DNA from: Cellulomonas fimi ATCC 484
GTDB taxonomy: Bacteria > Actinomycetota > Actinomycetes > Actinomycetales > Cellulomonadaceae
Length of the DNA: 64,000 nucleotides
Direction: 5' to 3'
NCBI RefSeq assembly: GCF_000212695.1
Contig: NC_015514.1
Span: forward strand, 3,596,001 to 3,660,000
The position numbers and the translations under genes are program-made. Below are positions 26,469 through 35,035 of the stretch, piece after piece. The notes beneath the pieces are model-generated. The model did no database searches, was not told the DNA's origin, and worked only from the letters and a program-made list of their open reading frames with translations. Position 1 is the stretch's first letter, and each line of letters opens with the position of its first letter.

Positions 26469-27491
26469 TCAGCGCAGGCGCTGGCCCGCCGAGCGCAGCT
26501 GCTGGGCCGCCTCGACGATGCGCTGGGCCATGCCCGCCTCGGCGAGCTTGCCCCAGGCGCGCGGGTCGTACGCCTTCTTGTTGCCGACCTCGCCGTCCAC
26601 CTTCAGCACGCCGTCGTAGTTGCGGAAGAAGTGGTCCGCGACCGGGCGGCTGAACGCGTACTGCGTGTCCGTGTCGATGTTCATCTTGATGACGCCGTTG
26701 TCGACCGCCTCGGCGATCTCCTCGGCCGTCGAGCCCGAGCCACCGTGGAACACGAGGTCGAACGGCGACTCCTTGCCGACCTCGGCGCCGACGGCCTTCT
26801 GGATGTCCGCGAGGATCGACGGGCGCAGCTTGACGGCACCCGGCTTGTAGACGCCGTGCACGTTGCCGAACGTGAGGGCCGTCAGGTAGCGGCCCTTCTC
26901 GCCGGCACCGAGCGCGCGGACCGTCGCGAGACCGTCCTCGGCCGTCGTGTACAGCTTCTCGTTGATCTCGGCCTCGTGGCCGTCCTCCTCGCCGCCGACG
27001 ACGCCGACCTCGATCTCGAGGATCGTGCGGGCCGCCTGCGAGAGCTCGAGGAGCTCCGCGGCGATGACGAGGTTCTCCTCGAGCGGGATGTCCGAGCCGT
27101 CGAACATGTGCGACTGGAACGTCGGGTTCTTGCCGGCCTTGACCTGCTCCGCCTCGATGGCGAGCAGCGGGCGGACCCACGAGTCGAGGTTCTTCTTGAC
27201 GCAGTGGTCGGTGTGGATCGCGACGGTGATGCCGTAGCCCTTGGCGACCTCGGCGGCGTACGCCGCGAGCGCGAGGGAACCGGCGACGCGGTCCTTGACG
27301 GTCGAGCCGGACGCGTACTCGGCGCCGCCGACGGAGACCTGGATGATGCCGTCCGACTCGGCCTCCGCGAAGCCCTGGAGCGCGGCGGTGACGGTCTGGG
27401 ACGACGTGATGTTGACGGCCGGGTAGGCGAACTTGCCCGCCTTCGCCCGGTCGATCATCTCGGCGTACACCTCGGGGGTGGCGATGGCCAT
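26469..27491 (-). CDS. fba: Fructose-bisphosphate aldolase, class II
   Basis: The zinc-dependent enzyme cleaves fructose 1,6-bisphosphate in glycolysis. The 340-residue protein shows YPAVNITSSQT, the zinc/acid motif VAIHTDHCVKK, TFGNVHGVYKPG and the phosphate loop VFHGGSGS with MNIDTDTQYAF. The ATG at 27491 has AGGAG 9 nt upstream; an upstream in-frame ATG would add residues foreign to the family. The monocistronic gene ends at a strong terminator. Confidence 0.98.
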   Translation of the reverse strand: MAIATPEVYAEMIDRAKAGKFAYPAVNITSSQTVTAALQGFAEAESDGIIQVSVGGAEYASGSTVKDRVAGSLALAAYAAEVAKGYGITVAIHTDHCVKKNLDSWVRPLLAIEAEQVKAGKNPTFQSHMFDGSDIPLEENLVIAAELLELSQAARTILEIEVGVVGGEEDGHEAEINEKLYTTAEDGLATVRALGAGEKGRYLTALTFGNVHGVYKPGAVKLRPSILADIQKAVGAEVGKESPFDLVFHGGSGSTAEEIAEAVDNGVIKMNIDTDTQYAFSRPVADHFFRNYDGVLKVDGEVGNKKAYDPRAWGKLAEAGMAQRIVEAAQQLRSAGQRLR

Positions 27492-27533
27492 CTGCAGCAA
27501 CTCCTGCGTCTCGTAGGGCGGTGTCGGCCCCAG

Positions 27534-27552
27534 TTTGCCACTGGTCGGCAAA
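27534..27552. promoter_or_regulatory. Inverted repeat upstream of fba
   Basis: TTTGCC and GGCAAA are separated by 7 bp, 43 bp before the fba start. The site has the size of a regulator operator. No regulator can be named. Confidence 0.3.
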
Positions 27553-27672
27553 GACCCGGCCGGGACGTCCTGCCCACGGACACCCGTCCCCGCGCGCTAG
27601 TGCAGCGACCGGGCCCCCAGCGTCCCCGCCGTCAGGGCGCCGACGTCGGTCGGGGCACCACGCGTCGTCCCG

Positions 27673-28110
27673 TCACCCCGGGTCCGTCTCCGAGCACGGG
27701 CTGATCGTGGCCGACGCGCGTGGCTCGGTCGGACGCGGGCCGTAGAGGTCCTCGAGGCCCGAGGCGGCAACCATCGTGCCGCGCGTGTCACCGTGGACGA
27801 CCACGACGCTCGAGTCCGAGGCCCGCCGGCCCTGCCAGAAGAGCTCGTAGAGCTGGCGGGACACGCACGCCGCCTCGTCCTCGGTGAGCGAGTCGTCCAG
27901 CACGATCTCGCCCGCGTAGCGCTGGCCACGGGTCATGTCGGAGACGAACCTCAGGTCCTCGGTGGACGCCACCCCGTCGAGGTCCTCGATCTGCTGGAAC
28001 AGCGTCTCGTCGTCGACCGCGCCGGACGAGGACCCCAGCGCGCAGCTCGCCAGCAGCACGACGGCCGACACGGTGGCCACGAACCGGCCGAGACGACGGC
28101 GGGGCGTCAC
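27673..28110 (-). CDS. Small lipoprotein, candidate immunity protein of the lipase operon
   Basis: The 145-residue precursor has a basic start (MTPRRRLGRF), a hydrophobic core and the lipobox LLASC (Cys23). The mature part is acidic, with EDLDGVASTEDLRFVSD and a mixed alpha/beta pattern. Its GTG overlaps the lipase stop by 4 nt (GTGA), and no other gene follows. I do not recognise the family. Position after a putative type VII secreted lipase, plus anchoring outside the membrane, makes it a candidate immunity protein; that is inference. Confidence 0.75.
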   Translation of the reverse strand: MTPRRRLGRFVATVSAVVLLASCALGSSSGAVDDETLFQQIEDLDGVASTEDLRFVSDMTRGQRYAGEIVLDDSLTEDEAACVSRQLYELFWQGRRASDSSVVVVHGDTRGTMVAASGLEDLYGPRPTEPRASATISPCSETDPG

Positions 28111-29678
28111 GGGCGCGTCACGTCCCACCGCGTCACCTCGGCGTCGCCCGAGAAGAACTGCTCCTGGTCGGCCCGCCACGCCTGCACGCCGGGGTCCGTC
28201 GAGGAGTCGACGAGCGCACCCGTCTCGGCGTAGAGCCGGTTGTCGTGCGCGTCGGCCGGACCGGGGCTCAGCTGGTCCTGCCGGCCGCCGGTGTACGGGG
28301 TGCCCACCGTGAGCTCGCTCGCGTCGACGTCCCGCTCGATCGTGACGACGTTCGGGCGGTCGACGTTCTCGCGGCCGTCGAGCATCGGCACGACGTCCTG
28401 GTCGTGCTCCAGGGCGAGGACCTGCACGGACGGTGGGATGTCGAACCGGGCGATCGGCGAGCCGCCGGTGACGACGCTCTGCACGTCGTACTGGGCGCGG
28501 AAGTCCGGGTCGGCGGCGAGCGACGCGGCGATGATGCCGCCCTGGCTGTGCCCGGTGAGCATGACCGGCTCTCCCGGGCCGATCCCCGCCGCCCTCATCG
28601 CGGCCTGGACCTGCTGGGCGACCAACGTGTCGTGCCCCGCCATGAGGTGGACGTTCGAGGTGAGGTCGAACGGGTTGTCACCACGCTGCGGCGCCCACTC
28701 CTCGGTGCCCGGGATCTGCACGACGTGCGTCACGGTCCCGTCGGGGTGCGTGCGCGTGACGATCTGGACCTGGCCCGTGTTGTCGGGGTCCGCGTCGCGG
28801 TAGAGGTCGTACTGCTCCAGGAAGATGTCCTCGACCGAGTCCGGCGCGTGCAGGTCCGCGTCGTACGGGACCTCGATCCACTCGCCCGTGACCGGGTCCT
28901 GGAAGCGGGCCGTCTCCGGGATCTCGACCTCGCCGACCGTGCCGGCCTTGCCCGCGTCGTCGAACAGCCCGAACTGGCCTCCCGCGTTGATGAGGCCCGC
29001 GACCGCGTCCTCGTAGTCGCCCGTCGGCCACTTCCCGCCCGAGAGGGCGAACGGCAGCAGGAGTCCGCCCACGGGTCCGCCCAGCAGGGTGCCGATGCTC
29101 ACGGTGCCGCCCTGGATGAGGCCGGGCGCCATGCGCGTCAGACCCTCGAACAGCCAGGGGTTGTCGTGCAGCGCCTGCATGCCGAGCGCGCCGAGCTGGT
29201 CGCGGTTCCGGACGAGCGCGGCGACGAGGAGCGGGCCACCGGGCGTCGCGAGCAGCGTGAGACCGCCGCCGAGCGCGAGCAGCCCGCCACCGAGCACGAG
29301 CCCCGGGAGCGCCAGGCCGACCGCGAACCCCGCCGCGTTGCTCAGTGCCTCCATGAGCCGCTCGTTGGCCTGGTCGACGAACTCGTACGTCGTCGCGGAC
29401 GCGCGCAGCACGACGGCCGTCGTCTCGAACGCGGTGCTCACGACGAGCAGCCCGTTCGGCCCGACGGTCGCGGCCGTGACCTTGCCCTCGACGGCCGCGA
29501 CCTCGAGCGGGCACAGCACGGCCGCCTCGAGCACGTCGCCGTCGATCGCGGTACCGGCGACCGCGCCGGACCAGCGGCGCACCTCGTCGCCCAGTCCGTC
29601 GAGCAGCCCCGCCTCGGACCGCAGGTCCTGCATGCGGGCGCCCATGCCGCCCGCGCCGCCGTGCACCTCGATGCTCAC
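28107..29678 (-). CDS. Alpha/beta-hydrolase (lipase-like) with N-terminal WXG-type region
   Basis: A 523-residue protein without a Sec signal. Residues 1-105 are helical, with a WSG (WXG-type) turn at 36-38. Residues 115-212 are hydrophobic and Gly-rich (GLALPGLVLGGGLLALGGG). Residues 310-500 form an alpha/beta-hydrolase core with the nucleophile elbow TGHSQGG (Ser378), then a likely Asp in HDQDVVP and His in DAHDNRLY. Such an N-terminus followed by an enzyme is typical of type VII (ESX) substrates. It sits third in an overlapping operon with a WXG100-like gene and a lipoprotein gene. Confidence 0.85.
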   Translation of the reverse strand: MSIEVHGGAGGMGARMQDLRSEAGLLDGLGDEVRRWSGAVAGTAIDGDVLEAAVLCPLEVAAVEGKVTAATVGPNGLLVVSTAFETTAVVLRASATTYEFVDQANERLMEALSNAAGFAVGLALPGLVLGGGLLALGGGLTLLATPGGPLLVAALVRNRDQLGALGMQALHDNPWLFEGLTRMAPGLIQGGTVSIGTLLGGPVGGLLLPFALSGGKWPTGDYEDAVAGLINAGGQFGLFDDAGKAGTVGEVEIPETARFQDPVTGEWIEVPYDADLHAPDSVEDIFLEQYDLYRDADPDNTGQVQIVTRTHPDGTVTHVVQIPGTEEWAPQRGDNPFDLTSNVHLMAGHDTLVAQQVQAAMRAAGIGPGEPVMLTGHSQGGIIAASLAADPDFRAQYDVQSVVTGGSPIARFDIPPSVQVLALEHDQDVVPMLDGRENVDRPNVVTIERDVDASELTVGTPYTGGRQDQLSPGPADAHDNRLYAETGALVDSSTDPGVQAWRADQEQFFSGDAEVTRWDVTRP

Positions 29679-30604
29679 GCGTCCCCCTCCTCACGCTCGG
29701 CCGCCGCACCTGCTGCACCCGTCGCACCCGCCGCACCCGCCGGACCGTGGCCGCCGGCACCACCCGTGGGGCCCTCGGCAACCGGGCCGCCGTCGAGCGG
29801 GCCGCCGTCGCCCGCAGCGCGCAGCGCCGCCGACAGCCGGCCCGTCAGGTCGGACAGCAGGACGCGCGCGATGTCGTCGCGCGAACGCGGCGTGTGCCGG
29901 ATCATCCCGTCGGCCGTGCGCGCGAGCTCGACCCAGCCCGCGTCGCAGCGCAGCCACGTGCCGACGCTCACGTCGTCACGGCCCCGGCTGCGCGCGCTCA
30001 GGGTGAGGGTTCCCGACAGGCCGCGCACGGCGGCGTCGACGACCGGGGGCGGCTCGGGCACGCCGAGCGCGGCGCACAGCGCGTCGACCGTCGACCGGTC
30101 GCCCGTGCGGATCGCCTGCGCGAGCGCGACGGTCAGCTCCTCGGGGACCACCGCCTCGGCGGCCTCGACCAGCACCGGCGCGTCCGGGAGGAGGCGCAGG
30201 ACCTCGTCGAGCAGCGCGTCCACGCCGAACGCGCTCACCTCGACGCCGGGACGCAGCACCGCGCCCTGCGCACCCGCGCCGGGCGTGACGTCGACGCCGC
30301 GCACGAGCGACGCGCACGCCTGCCCGTCCGTCCACGCGACCGCGAGCACGGCGCGCTCGGTACCCGCGGCGGCGACCTCGACCTCGACCAGCGCCGACGC
30401 GCCCAGGGTCACGGCCGCGCGGACCTCCGCGTCGACCTCCGCGTCAGCCGCGAGCGCCAGGTCCACCGGCTCGCCCTCACGCGTCGTCGGCAGGACCTGC
30501 GCCCACGCCGGGAGCCCCTCGACGTCATGGCGGGCCGCCGCCCAGTCCTGCTCGTCGAGGCGCGCGCGGAGCGCACCGTCCAGCGGGTGCAGCGCGGCGG
30601 TCAC
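29675..30604 (-). CDS. Unrecognised protein, possibly EspG-like secretion chaperone
   Basis: The 309-residue protein has a mixed alpha/beta body (1-265) with AVLAVAWTDGQACASL and a region VEVSAFGVDALLDEVLRLLPDAP that recalls EspG, the chaperone of ESX substrates. The likeness is weak and judged by eye only. The tail (270-309) is low-complexity Gly/Ala/Pro. The GTG at 30604 overlaps the WXG100-like stop by 4 nt, and its stop overlaps the lipase start. A chaperone for the lipase would suit the context. Confidence 0.6.
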   Translation of the reverse strand: MTAALHPLDGALRARLDEQDWAAARHDVEGLPAWAQVLPTTREGEPVDLALAADAEVDAEVRAAVTLGASALVEVEVAAAGTERAVLAVAWTDGQACASLVRGVDVTPGAGAQGAVLRPGVEVSAFGVDALLDEVLRLLPDAPVLVEAAEAVVPEELTVALAQAIRTGDRSTVDALCAALGVPEPPPVVDAAVRGLSGTLTLSARSRGRDDVSVGTWLRCDAGWVELARTADGMIRHTPRSRDDIARVLLSDLTGRLSAALRAAGDGGPLDGGPVAEGPTGGAGGHGPAGAAGATGAAGAAAEREEGDA

Positions 30605-31059
30605 CACAGGTCTCCGATCGTCTTGGCGATGCTCGTCCACTCCGGGGCGCCGGGCAGGGGCAGCGAGCGGGCACGGTCGAGGACCTCCTGCGCGGCCCGC
30701 TTGGCGGCCCGCTCGGCGTCGTCGAGGGCGTCCCCCGCGAGCCGGGTCACCGTGCGCCGCGCGTCGTCGACCGCGTCGTCGACGAGCTGCATCGCACGCC
30801 GGATCGCGGCCTGCCGCTCCTCGAGGGTGTCGGCGAGGTGGTCGAGCGCCGCGGCCGTGCCGAGCAGCTCCTCGCGCGCCTCGTCCACCTGCCGGGTGTG
30901 GTCCGCGAGGCGGTCCCGGTACCGGTCGGCGGCGACGCCGACCCACTCGATGCCCGCACCGGAGCGGACCGCGTCCGCCGTCCGCTCCAGGTCAGCCGCC
31001 ATGGACCGCACGCGGCGTGCCCGCGCACGCACGTCCTCCGGGTTCCCACCGATCGTCAC
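30601..31059 (-). CDS. WXG100-like protein
   Basis: The 152-residue, all-helical protein has the central turn EWVGVAADRYRDRL (WVG at 39-41), the WXG100 helical hairpin pattern, plus a third helix that makes it longer than classic ESAT-6 proteins. The GTG at 31059 lies exactly 6 nt after TAGTCT (31071-31066), so the mRNA is probably leaderless. First gene of the four-gene operon. It probably pairs with the lipase N-terminus for export. No ESX core gene is in the window. Confidence 0.78.
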   Translation of the reverse strand: MTIGGNPEDVRARARRVRSMAADLERTADAVRSGAGIEWVGVAADRYRDRLADHTRQVDEAREELLGTAAALDHLADTLEERQAAIRRAMQLVDDAVDDARRTVTRLAGDALDDAERAAKRAAQEVLDRARSLPLPGAPEWTSIAKTIGDLW

Positions 31060-31133
31060 CCGCGGAGACTAGCGACACCGCGCGGTTGCCCGGGTCCCCC
31101 GTCCCCAGATCGGGCGAATCGCCCGATCTGCGA

Positions 31134-31874
31134 TCAGCCGGGCGGGGGACCCGCGTGCTGCGCGACCCACGCGTGCATCGCGATCGCCGCCGCGGCCCCC
31201 GCGTTGATCGACCGCGTCGAGCCGAACTGCGCGATGTGCAGCACGTCCACGGCCGCCGCGCGGGCCGCGTCCGACAGGCCGACCGACTCCTGGCCGAGCA
31301 GCAGGACGCACGCGCGCGGCAGCGGGTAGCCCTCGAGCGGGACCGAGCCCGGCAGGTTGTCGATCCCCAGCACGGGCAGCGCTCCCCCGTCCGGGCCCGC
31401 GGTCGACGCCCACGCGAGCAGGTCGTCGACGGTCGGGTGGTGCCGCAGGTGCTGGTAGCGGTCGGTGACCATCGCGCCGCGCCGGTTCCAGCGCCGGCGG
31501 CCGACGACGTGCACCTCCGCCGCGAGGAACGCGTTGGCGGTGCGCACGACCGAGCCGATGTTGAGGTCGTGCTGCCAGTTCTCGATCGCGACGTGGAACG
31601 TGTGCCGGCGCGTGTCGAGGTCGGCGACGACCGCCTCGACCGTCCAGTACCGGTACCGGTCCACCACGTTGCGACGGTCGCCGTGCGCGAGCAGCTCCGG
31701 GTCGTACCGGGGGTCGAGCCCGCCGTCGGCGTCGCGCGGCCACGCGCCCGGCCCGCCGGGCCACGGCCCGACACCGACCTCCGGGACAGGGGCGCCGTCG
31801 TCGGGGAGCGGGGTGCCGGGGTCGGGGACCGGGGTGCCGTCGGCGGGGTCCGAGGGGCTGTCGGCGGGCGTCAC
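31134..31874 (-). CDS. TrmH-family (SpoU) RNA 2'-O-methyltransferase
   Basis: The 246-residue protein has a Pro/Asp-rich N-terminus (1-45) followed by a SPOUT knot domain: NIGSVVRTANAF (motif 1), LLGQESVGLSDAAR (motif 2) and HIAQFGSTRSINAGAAAAI (motif 3). It should methylate a ribose in tRNA or rRNA using SAM; the target base cannot be assigned. The GTG overlaps the GNAT stop by 4 nt. Confidence 0.92.
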   Translation of the reverse strand: MTPADSPSDPADGTPVPDPGTPLPDDGAPVPEVGVGPWPGGPGAWPRDADGGLDPRYDPELLAHGDRRNVVDRYRYWTVEAVVADLDTRRHTFHVAIENWQHDLNIGSVVRTANAFLAAEVHVVGRRRWNRRGAMVTDRYQHLRHHPTVDDLLAWASTAGPDGGALPVLGIDNLPGSVPLEGYPLPRACVLLLGQESVGLSDAARAAAVDVLHIAQFGSTRSINAGAAAAIAMHAWVAQHAGPPPG

Positions 31875-32392
31875 CCGTCCGCCGCCGACGGCCCCGGACC
31901 CGCGAGGCGGTAGCGCCGGCACGGCACGTCGACACCGACGCCCGGTGCGACGTCGACGCGGAGGTCGAACGGACCCTCGTCGGACCAGCCCTGACGCTCG
32001 TAGAAGCGGCGCGCGCGCTCGTTGCCCGGCACGACCGCGAGCCACGGCTGCACGTGACCCGCCTCGGCGGCGACCCGGGCGGCGTCCGCCAGCAGCGCCG
32101 CCGCCACGCCGGTCCCGCGCGCGCTCGCGTCGACGTAGAGCTGGTCGACGTGGTCGTCGACGGTCGCGGCGAAGCCCACGACGGTCCCGGCCACCTCGGC
32201 GACCCGGGTGTGCCGGACCACCCCCGGCGCACGCTCGACGAACGACTGCGGGGTGCGGTGCGCCGCGAGCGCGTCGGGGACGCGGCCGTCGTGCGCGTCG
32301 AGCCACCCGGTCGACCAGATCTCCGCCAGCCGAGGGGCGTCGTCGGGGCGGGCGTCGCGCAGCGTGACCGTCCGGCCGCCGTCGCCGGTCAT
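31871..32392 (-). CDS. GNAT N-acetyltransferase
   Basis: A single GNAT domain of 173 residues: TLRDARPDDAPRLAEIW, VGFAATVDDHVDQLYVDASARGTGVAAALL (acetyl-CoA loop RGTGVA) and NERARRFYERQGW. The acceptor is unknown. Its ATG overlaps the stop of the upstream NAD(P)-binding gene (ATGA), and its stop overlaps the methyltransferase start, so the three form one coupled unit. Confidence 0.9.
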   Translation of the reverse strand: MTGDGGRTVTLRDARPDDAPRLAEIWSTGWLDAHDGRVPDALAAHRTPQSFVERAPGVVRHTRVAEVAGTVVGFAATVDDHVDQLYVDASARGTGVAAALLADAARVAAEAGHVQPWLAVVPGNERARRFYERQGWSDEGPFDLRVDVAPGVGVDVPCRRYRLAGPGPSAADG

Positions 32393-33243
32393 GCGCGGGC
32401 CGTCCGGGCAAGCCACTCGTCGTACGTGACGCGTCCGTAGCGGGCGTCGGGTGCGGTCGCGTCGCCCGAGGCGAAGAAGGCGCCGTAGCCGGGGACGGGC
32501 AGGCCGAGCGGCACTCGGCGGCTGCCGTGCGCCGCGGCCCAGCGACGCGCGAGGTCGCGGCCGTCGAGCTCCTCCGGACCCGCGACGGTGACGGTCCGCC
32601 GACCGGGCTCGCCCTCGTCGCGCACCGGTCCGTCGAGCGGCGCGTCGGGGGCGGCGCACGCGTCGACGACGGCCCGTGCCACGTCGGTGACGTCGATCGG
32701 CTGGAGCCGAGCGCCCCGCAGGTACGGGACGGTGCCGAGGCGGCTGAGCGCGCCGCCGAGCGTCGGGCGGCCGAAGAACCGGTCGAAGAAGTCGTGGAAC
32801 TGCGCGGCGCGCAGCAGCGTCGTCGGCACGGCACCCGCCTGGTAGACGCGCTCCTGCGCGACCTTCGTGCGGTAGTAGCCGACGGCCCCGCCGCGGTCGA
32901 CGTTGACGATCGACAGCACGACGGCCAGGCCGACGCCCGCGTCCCGGGCCGCGAGCGCGATCGACGCCGCCCCCGCGGTGAGGACCTTCGCGGCAGCGGG
33001 CGTCTCGCCGTTGACGGTGTCGACCACGACGTCGGCCCCCGCGAACGCGGCGCCCAGCCGCGCGGGTGCGTCGCCGGCGACCGCGTCGGCGGCCACGTAC
33101 TCGGCGCCGAGCACCTGCCGCGCGGCCGGCGGGACGTGCCGCGACACGGCCCGCACGCGGTGCCCGCGCCGCAGCGCCTCCTCGACGACGGCCCGCCCCG
33201 CGAGCCCTGTCCCCCCGACCACCACGACCGTCCGCTCCGCCAT
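32389..33243 (-). CDS. NAD(P)-binding atypical SDR (NmrA/ComplexI-30K-like)
   Basis: The 284-residue Rossmann protein has VVVVGGTGLAGRAVVEEA at the start and an NmrA-like body (GYYRTKVAQERVYQAG; TTLLRAAQFHDFFDRFF). The classical YxxxK pair is replaced by YYRTK. Function could be redox or redox sensing. The ATG lies 6 nt after CATGAT, a weak leaderless signal. First gene of the SDR-GNAT-TrmH unit. Confidence 0.85.
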   Translation of the reverse strand: MAERTVVVVGGTGLAGRAVVEEALRRGHRVRAVSRHVPPAARQVLGAEYVAADAVAGDAPARLGAAFAGADVVVDTVNGETPAAAKVLTAGAASIALAARDAGVGLAVVLSIVNVDRGGAVGYYRTKVAQERVYQAGAVPTTLLRAAQFHDFFDRFFGRPTLGGALSRLGTVPYLRGARLQPIDVTDVARAVVDACAAPDAPLDGPVRDEGEPGRRTVTVAGPEELDGRDLARRWAAAHGSRRVPLGLPVPGYGAFFASGDATAPDARYGRVTYDEWLARTARA

Positions 33244-33292
33244 GCCCCGATCATGCCGCCCGCCCCCGCCCGGACGGCACGACGCGCCCTCC

Positions 33293-33390
33293 GCCGGGCT
33301 CGTCCGCCGGGCTCGTCCGCCGAGCTCGTCAGTACCAGGCGAGTTCGTCAGCTCGGACCGACGAACTCGCCTCGGACCGACGAACTCGCC
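33293..33390. repeat. Nested tandem and inverted repeats downstream of the GH51 gene
   Basis: Three 13-bp units (GCCGGGCTCGTCC, 33293-33331, third copy GCCGAGCTCGTCA) are followed by two adjacent 19-bp copies of CTCGGACCGACGAACTCGC (33352-33370, 33371-33389). GGCGAGTTCGTC (33338-33349) is the inverted partner of GACGAACTCGCC in both copies, so two alternative 12-bp stems are possible. The array probably ends the GH51 transcript, 26 nt past its stop. Confidence 0.7.
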
Positions 33391-33415
33391 GGCGAAGGGT
33401 GGGGGCTGGGGTGGG

Positions 33416-34957
33416 TCAGGCGCGCGTCACCTCGAGCTCGACGACGGCCCACGCGAGCGCGGGCAGGCGGACGGTGACCGTGGAGCCGTCGACCGCCACG
33501 CCGTCGAGCGGCGTCAGTCCGACCGCGTCGGGGTGGTCCTGCGTGCTCGCGGTGGACCGGTCGCCGCCCTCGGGGACGGTCAGGACCTCGGCGCGGGTCA
33601 CGCGCCCACCCGTCCAGCCGCGCAGGTCGACGGTGACGTCGGCGGCGTCGTCGAGACCGCGGTGGGCGAGGAACAGCGCCACGCGGCCGTTCTCCTCGTC
33701 CCACGTGGCGGAGGCGTCGACGAGGTCGGTGTCGCCGAACTTCCCCGCGTCGTACCGGTCGGACGTCGCCGCGACCCGCAGGATCTGCCCGCGGGCGAGC
33801 GCGGCCATGCGCGCGAACGGCCAGAAGATCGACTGCCGCCACGCGGGCCCGCCGGGCTCGGAGCGGATGGGCGCGATGACGTTGACGAGCTGCGCCTGGT
33901 TGGCGACGGTGACGCGGTCGCCGTGCCGCAGGAGCGAGTTGAGGAAGGTGCCGACGACGACCGCGTCGGTCACGTCGTACTCGTCCTCGATGATCCGCGG
34001 GTGCTCGCGCCACACGCCCTCGCGCTCGATGACGTGCGGCTGGTCGGGGGTGTCCTTGCCGGTGGCGTACCAGACGTTCCACTCGTCGAACGACAGGTGG
34101 AGGCGCTTGCGGTGCTTGCCGGCGGCGCGCACGGCGTCGGCGGTCGCGACGACGGACTCGATGAAGTGGTCCATGTCGACGGCGGACGCGAGGAAGGACG
34201 CGTGGTCGCCGTCGTGCTCCTGGTAGTAGGCGTGCAGGGAGACGTAGTCGACGTACTCGTAGGCGTGCCCCAGCACGGTCTGCTCCCACGTGCCGAAGGT
34301 CGGCATGCCGGAGTTCGACGAGCCGCACGCGACGAGCTCGATGGTCGGGTCGACGAGCTTCATGGCCTTGGCGGCCTCCTGCGCGAGCCGCCCGTACTCG
34401 TCGGGGGTCTTGGCGCCCATCTGCCAGGGACCGTCCATCTCGTTGCCGAGGCACCACAGGCGGATGTCGAACGGCTCGGCGTGCCCGTTCGCGCGGCGCA
34501 GGTCGGACAGCGCCGTGCCGCCCGGGTGGTTGGCGTACTCGACGAGCTGCCGCGCCTCCTCGACGCCGCGCGTGCCGAGGTTGACGGCCTCCATGACCTC
34601 GACGCCGGCGACGCGCGCCCAGTCGACGAACTCGTGCAGCCCGAACGCGTTGGTCTCGACGGTGTGCCACGCGCCGTCGAGCCGCCGGGGGCGCTGGTCG
34701 ACGGGACCGACGCCGTCCTCCCACCGGTACCCGGACACGAAGTTGCCGCCCGGGTAGCGCACGACGGTCACGCCCATCTCGCGGACGAGGTCGAGCACGT
34801 CGGTGCGGAACCCGCGCTCGTCGGCGGCGGGGTGCCCGGGCTCGTAGATGCCGGTGTAGACGCACCTGCCCATGTGCTCGACGAACGAGCCGAAGATGCG
34901 GCGGGGCACCTCCCCCACGGTGAAGTCGCGGTCGAGGACGAGTCGTGCCTGGGTCAT
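33416..34957 (-). CDS. GH51 alpha-L-arabinofuranosidase
   Basis: The 513-residue protein lacks a signal peptide and so acts on imported arabino-oligosaccharides in the cytoplasm, releasing L-arabinose. The TIM barrel carries the acid/base Glu173 in WCLGNEMDGPW and nucleophile Glu292 in SFDEWNVWY, plus FGSFVEHMGRCVY at the start. The C-terminal beta domain is complete. The ATG has GAGGAG upstream. It follows the ABC importer genes, from which a 14-bp hairpin separates it. Confidence 0.96.
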   Translation of the reverse strand: MTQARLVLDRDFTVGEVPRRIFGSFVEHMGRCVYTGIYEPGHPAADERGFRTDVLDLVREMGVTVVRYPGGNFVSGYRWEDGVGPVDQRPRRLDGAWHTVETNAFGLHEFVDWARVAGVEVMEAVNLGTRGVEEARQLVEYANHPGGTALSDLRRANGHAEPFDIRLWCLGNEMDGPWQMGAKTPDEYGRLAQEAAKAMKLVDPTIELVACGSSNSGMPTFGTWEQTVLGHAYEYVDYVSLHAYYQEHDGDHASFLASAVDMDHFIESVVATADAVRAAGKHRKRLHLSFDEWNVWYATGKDTPDQPHVIEREGVWREHPRIIEDEYDVTDAVVVGTFLNSLLRHGDRVTVANQAQLVNVIAPIRSEPGGPAWRQSIFWPFARMAALARGQILRVAATSDRYDAGKFGDTDLVDASATWDEENGRVALFLAHRGLDDAADVTVDLRGWTGGRVTRAEVLTVPEGGDRSTASTQDHPDAVGLTPLDGVAVDGSTVTVRLPALAWAVVELEVTRA

Positions 34958-34991
34958 GGGTCTCCTCGGGGTCGTGCGTGCGGTGCGGGGC

Positions 34992-35029
34992 CCCGCGAGG
35001 GCCGGTCGCGTCGGGCCGGCCCTCGCGGG
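34992..35029 (-). terminator. Hairpin between permease and GH51 genes
   Basis: CCCGCGAGGGCCGG and CCGGCCCTCGCGGG form a perfect 14-bp stem with a 10-nt loop, 6 nt after the permease stop and 34 nt before the GH51 start. It may stop part of the transcripts or protect the importer message 3' end, giving unequal expression in one operon. Confidence 0.7.
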
Positions 35030-35035
35030 CGGGCG

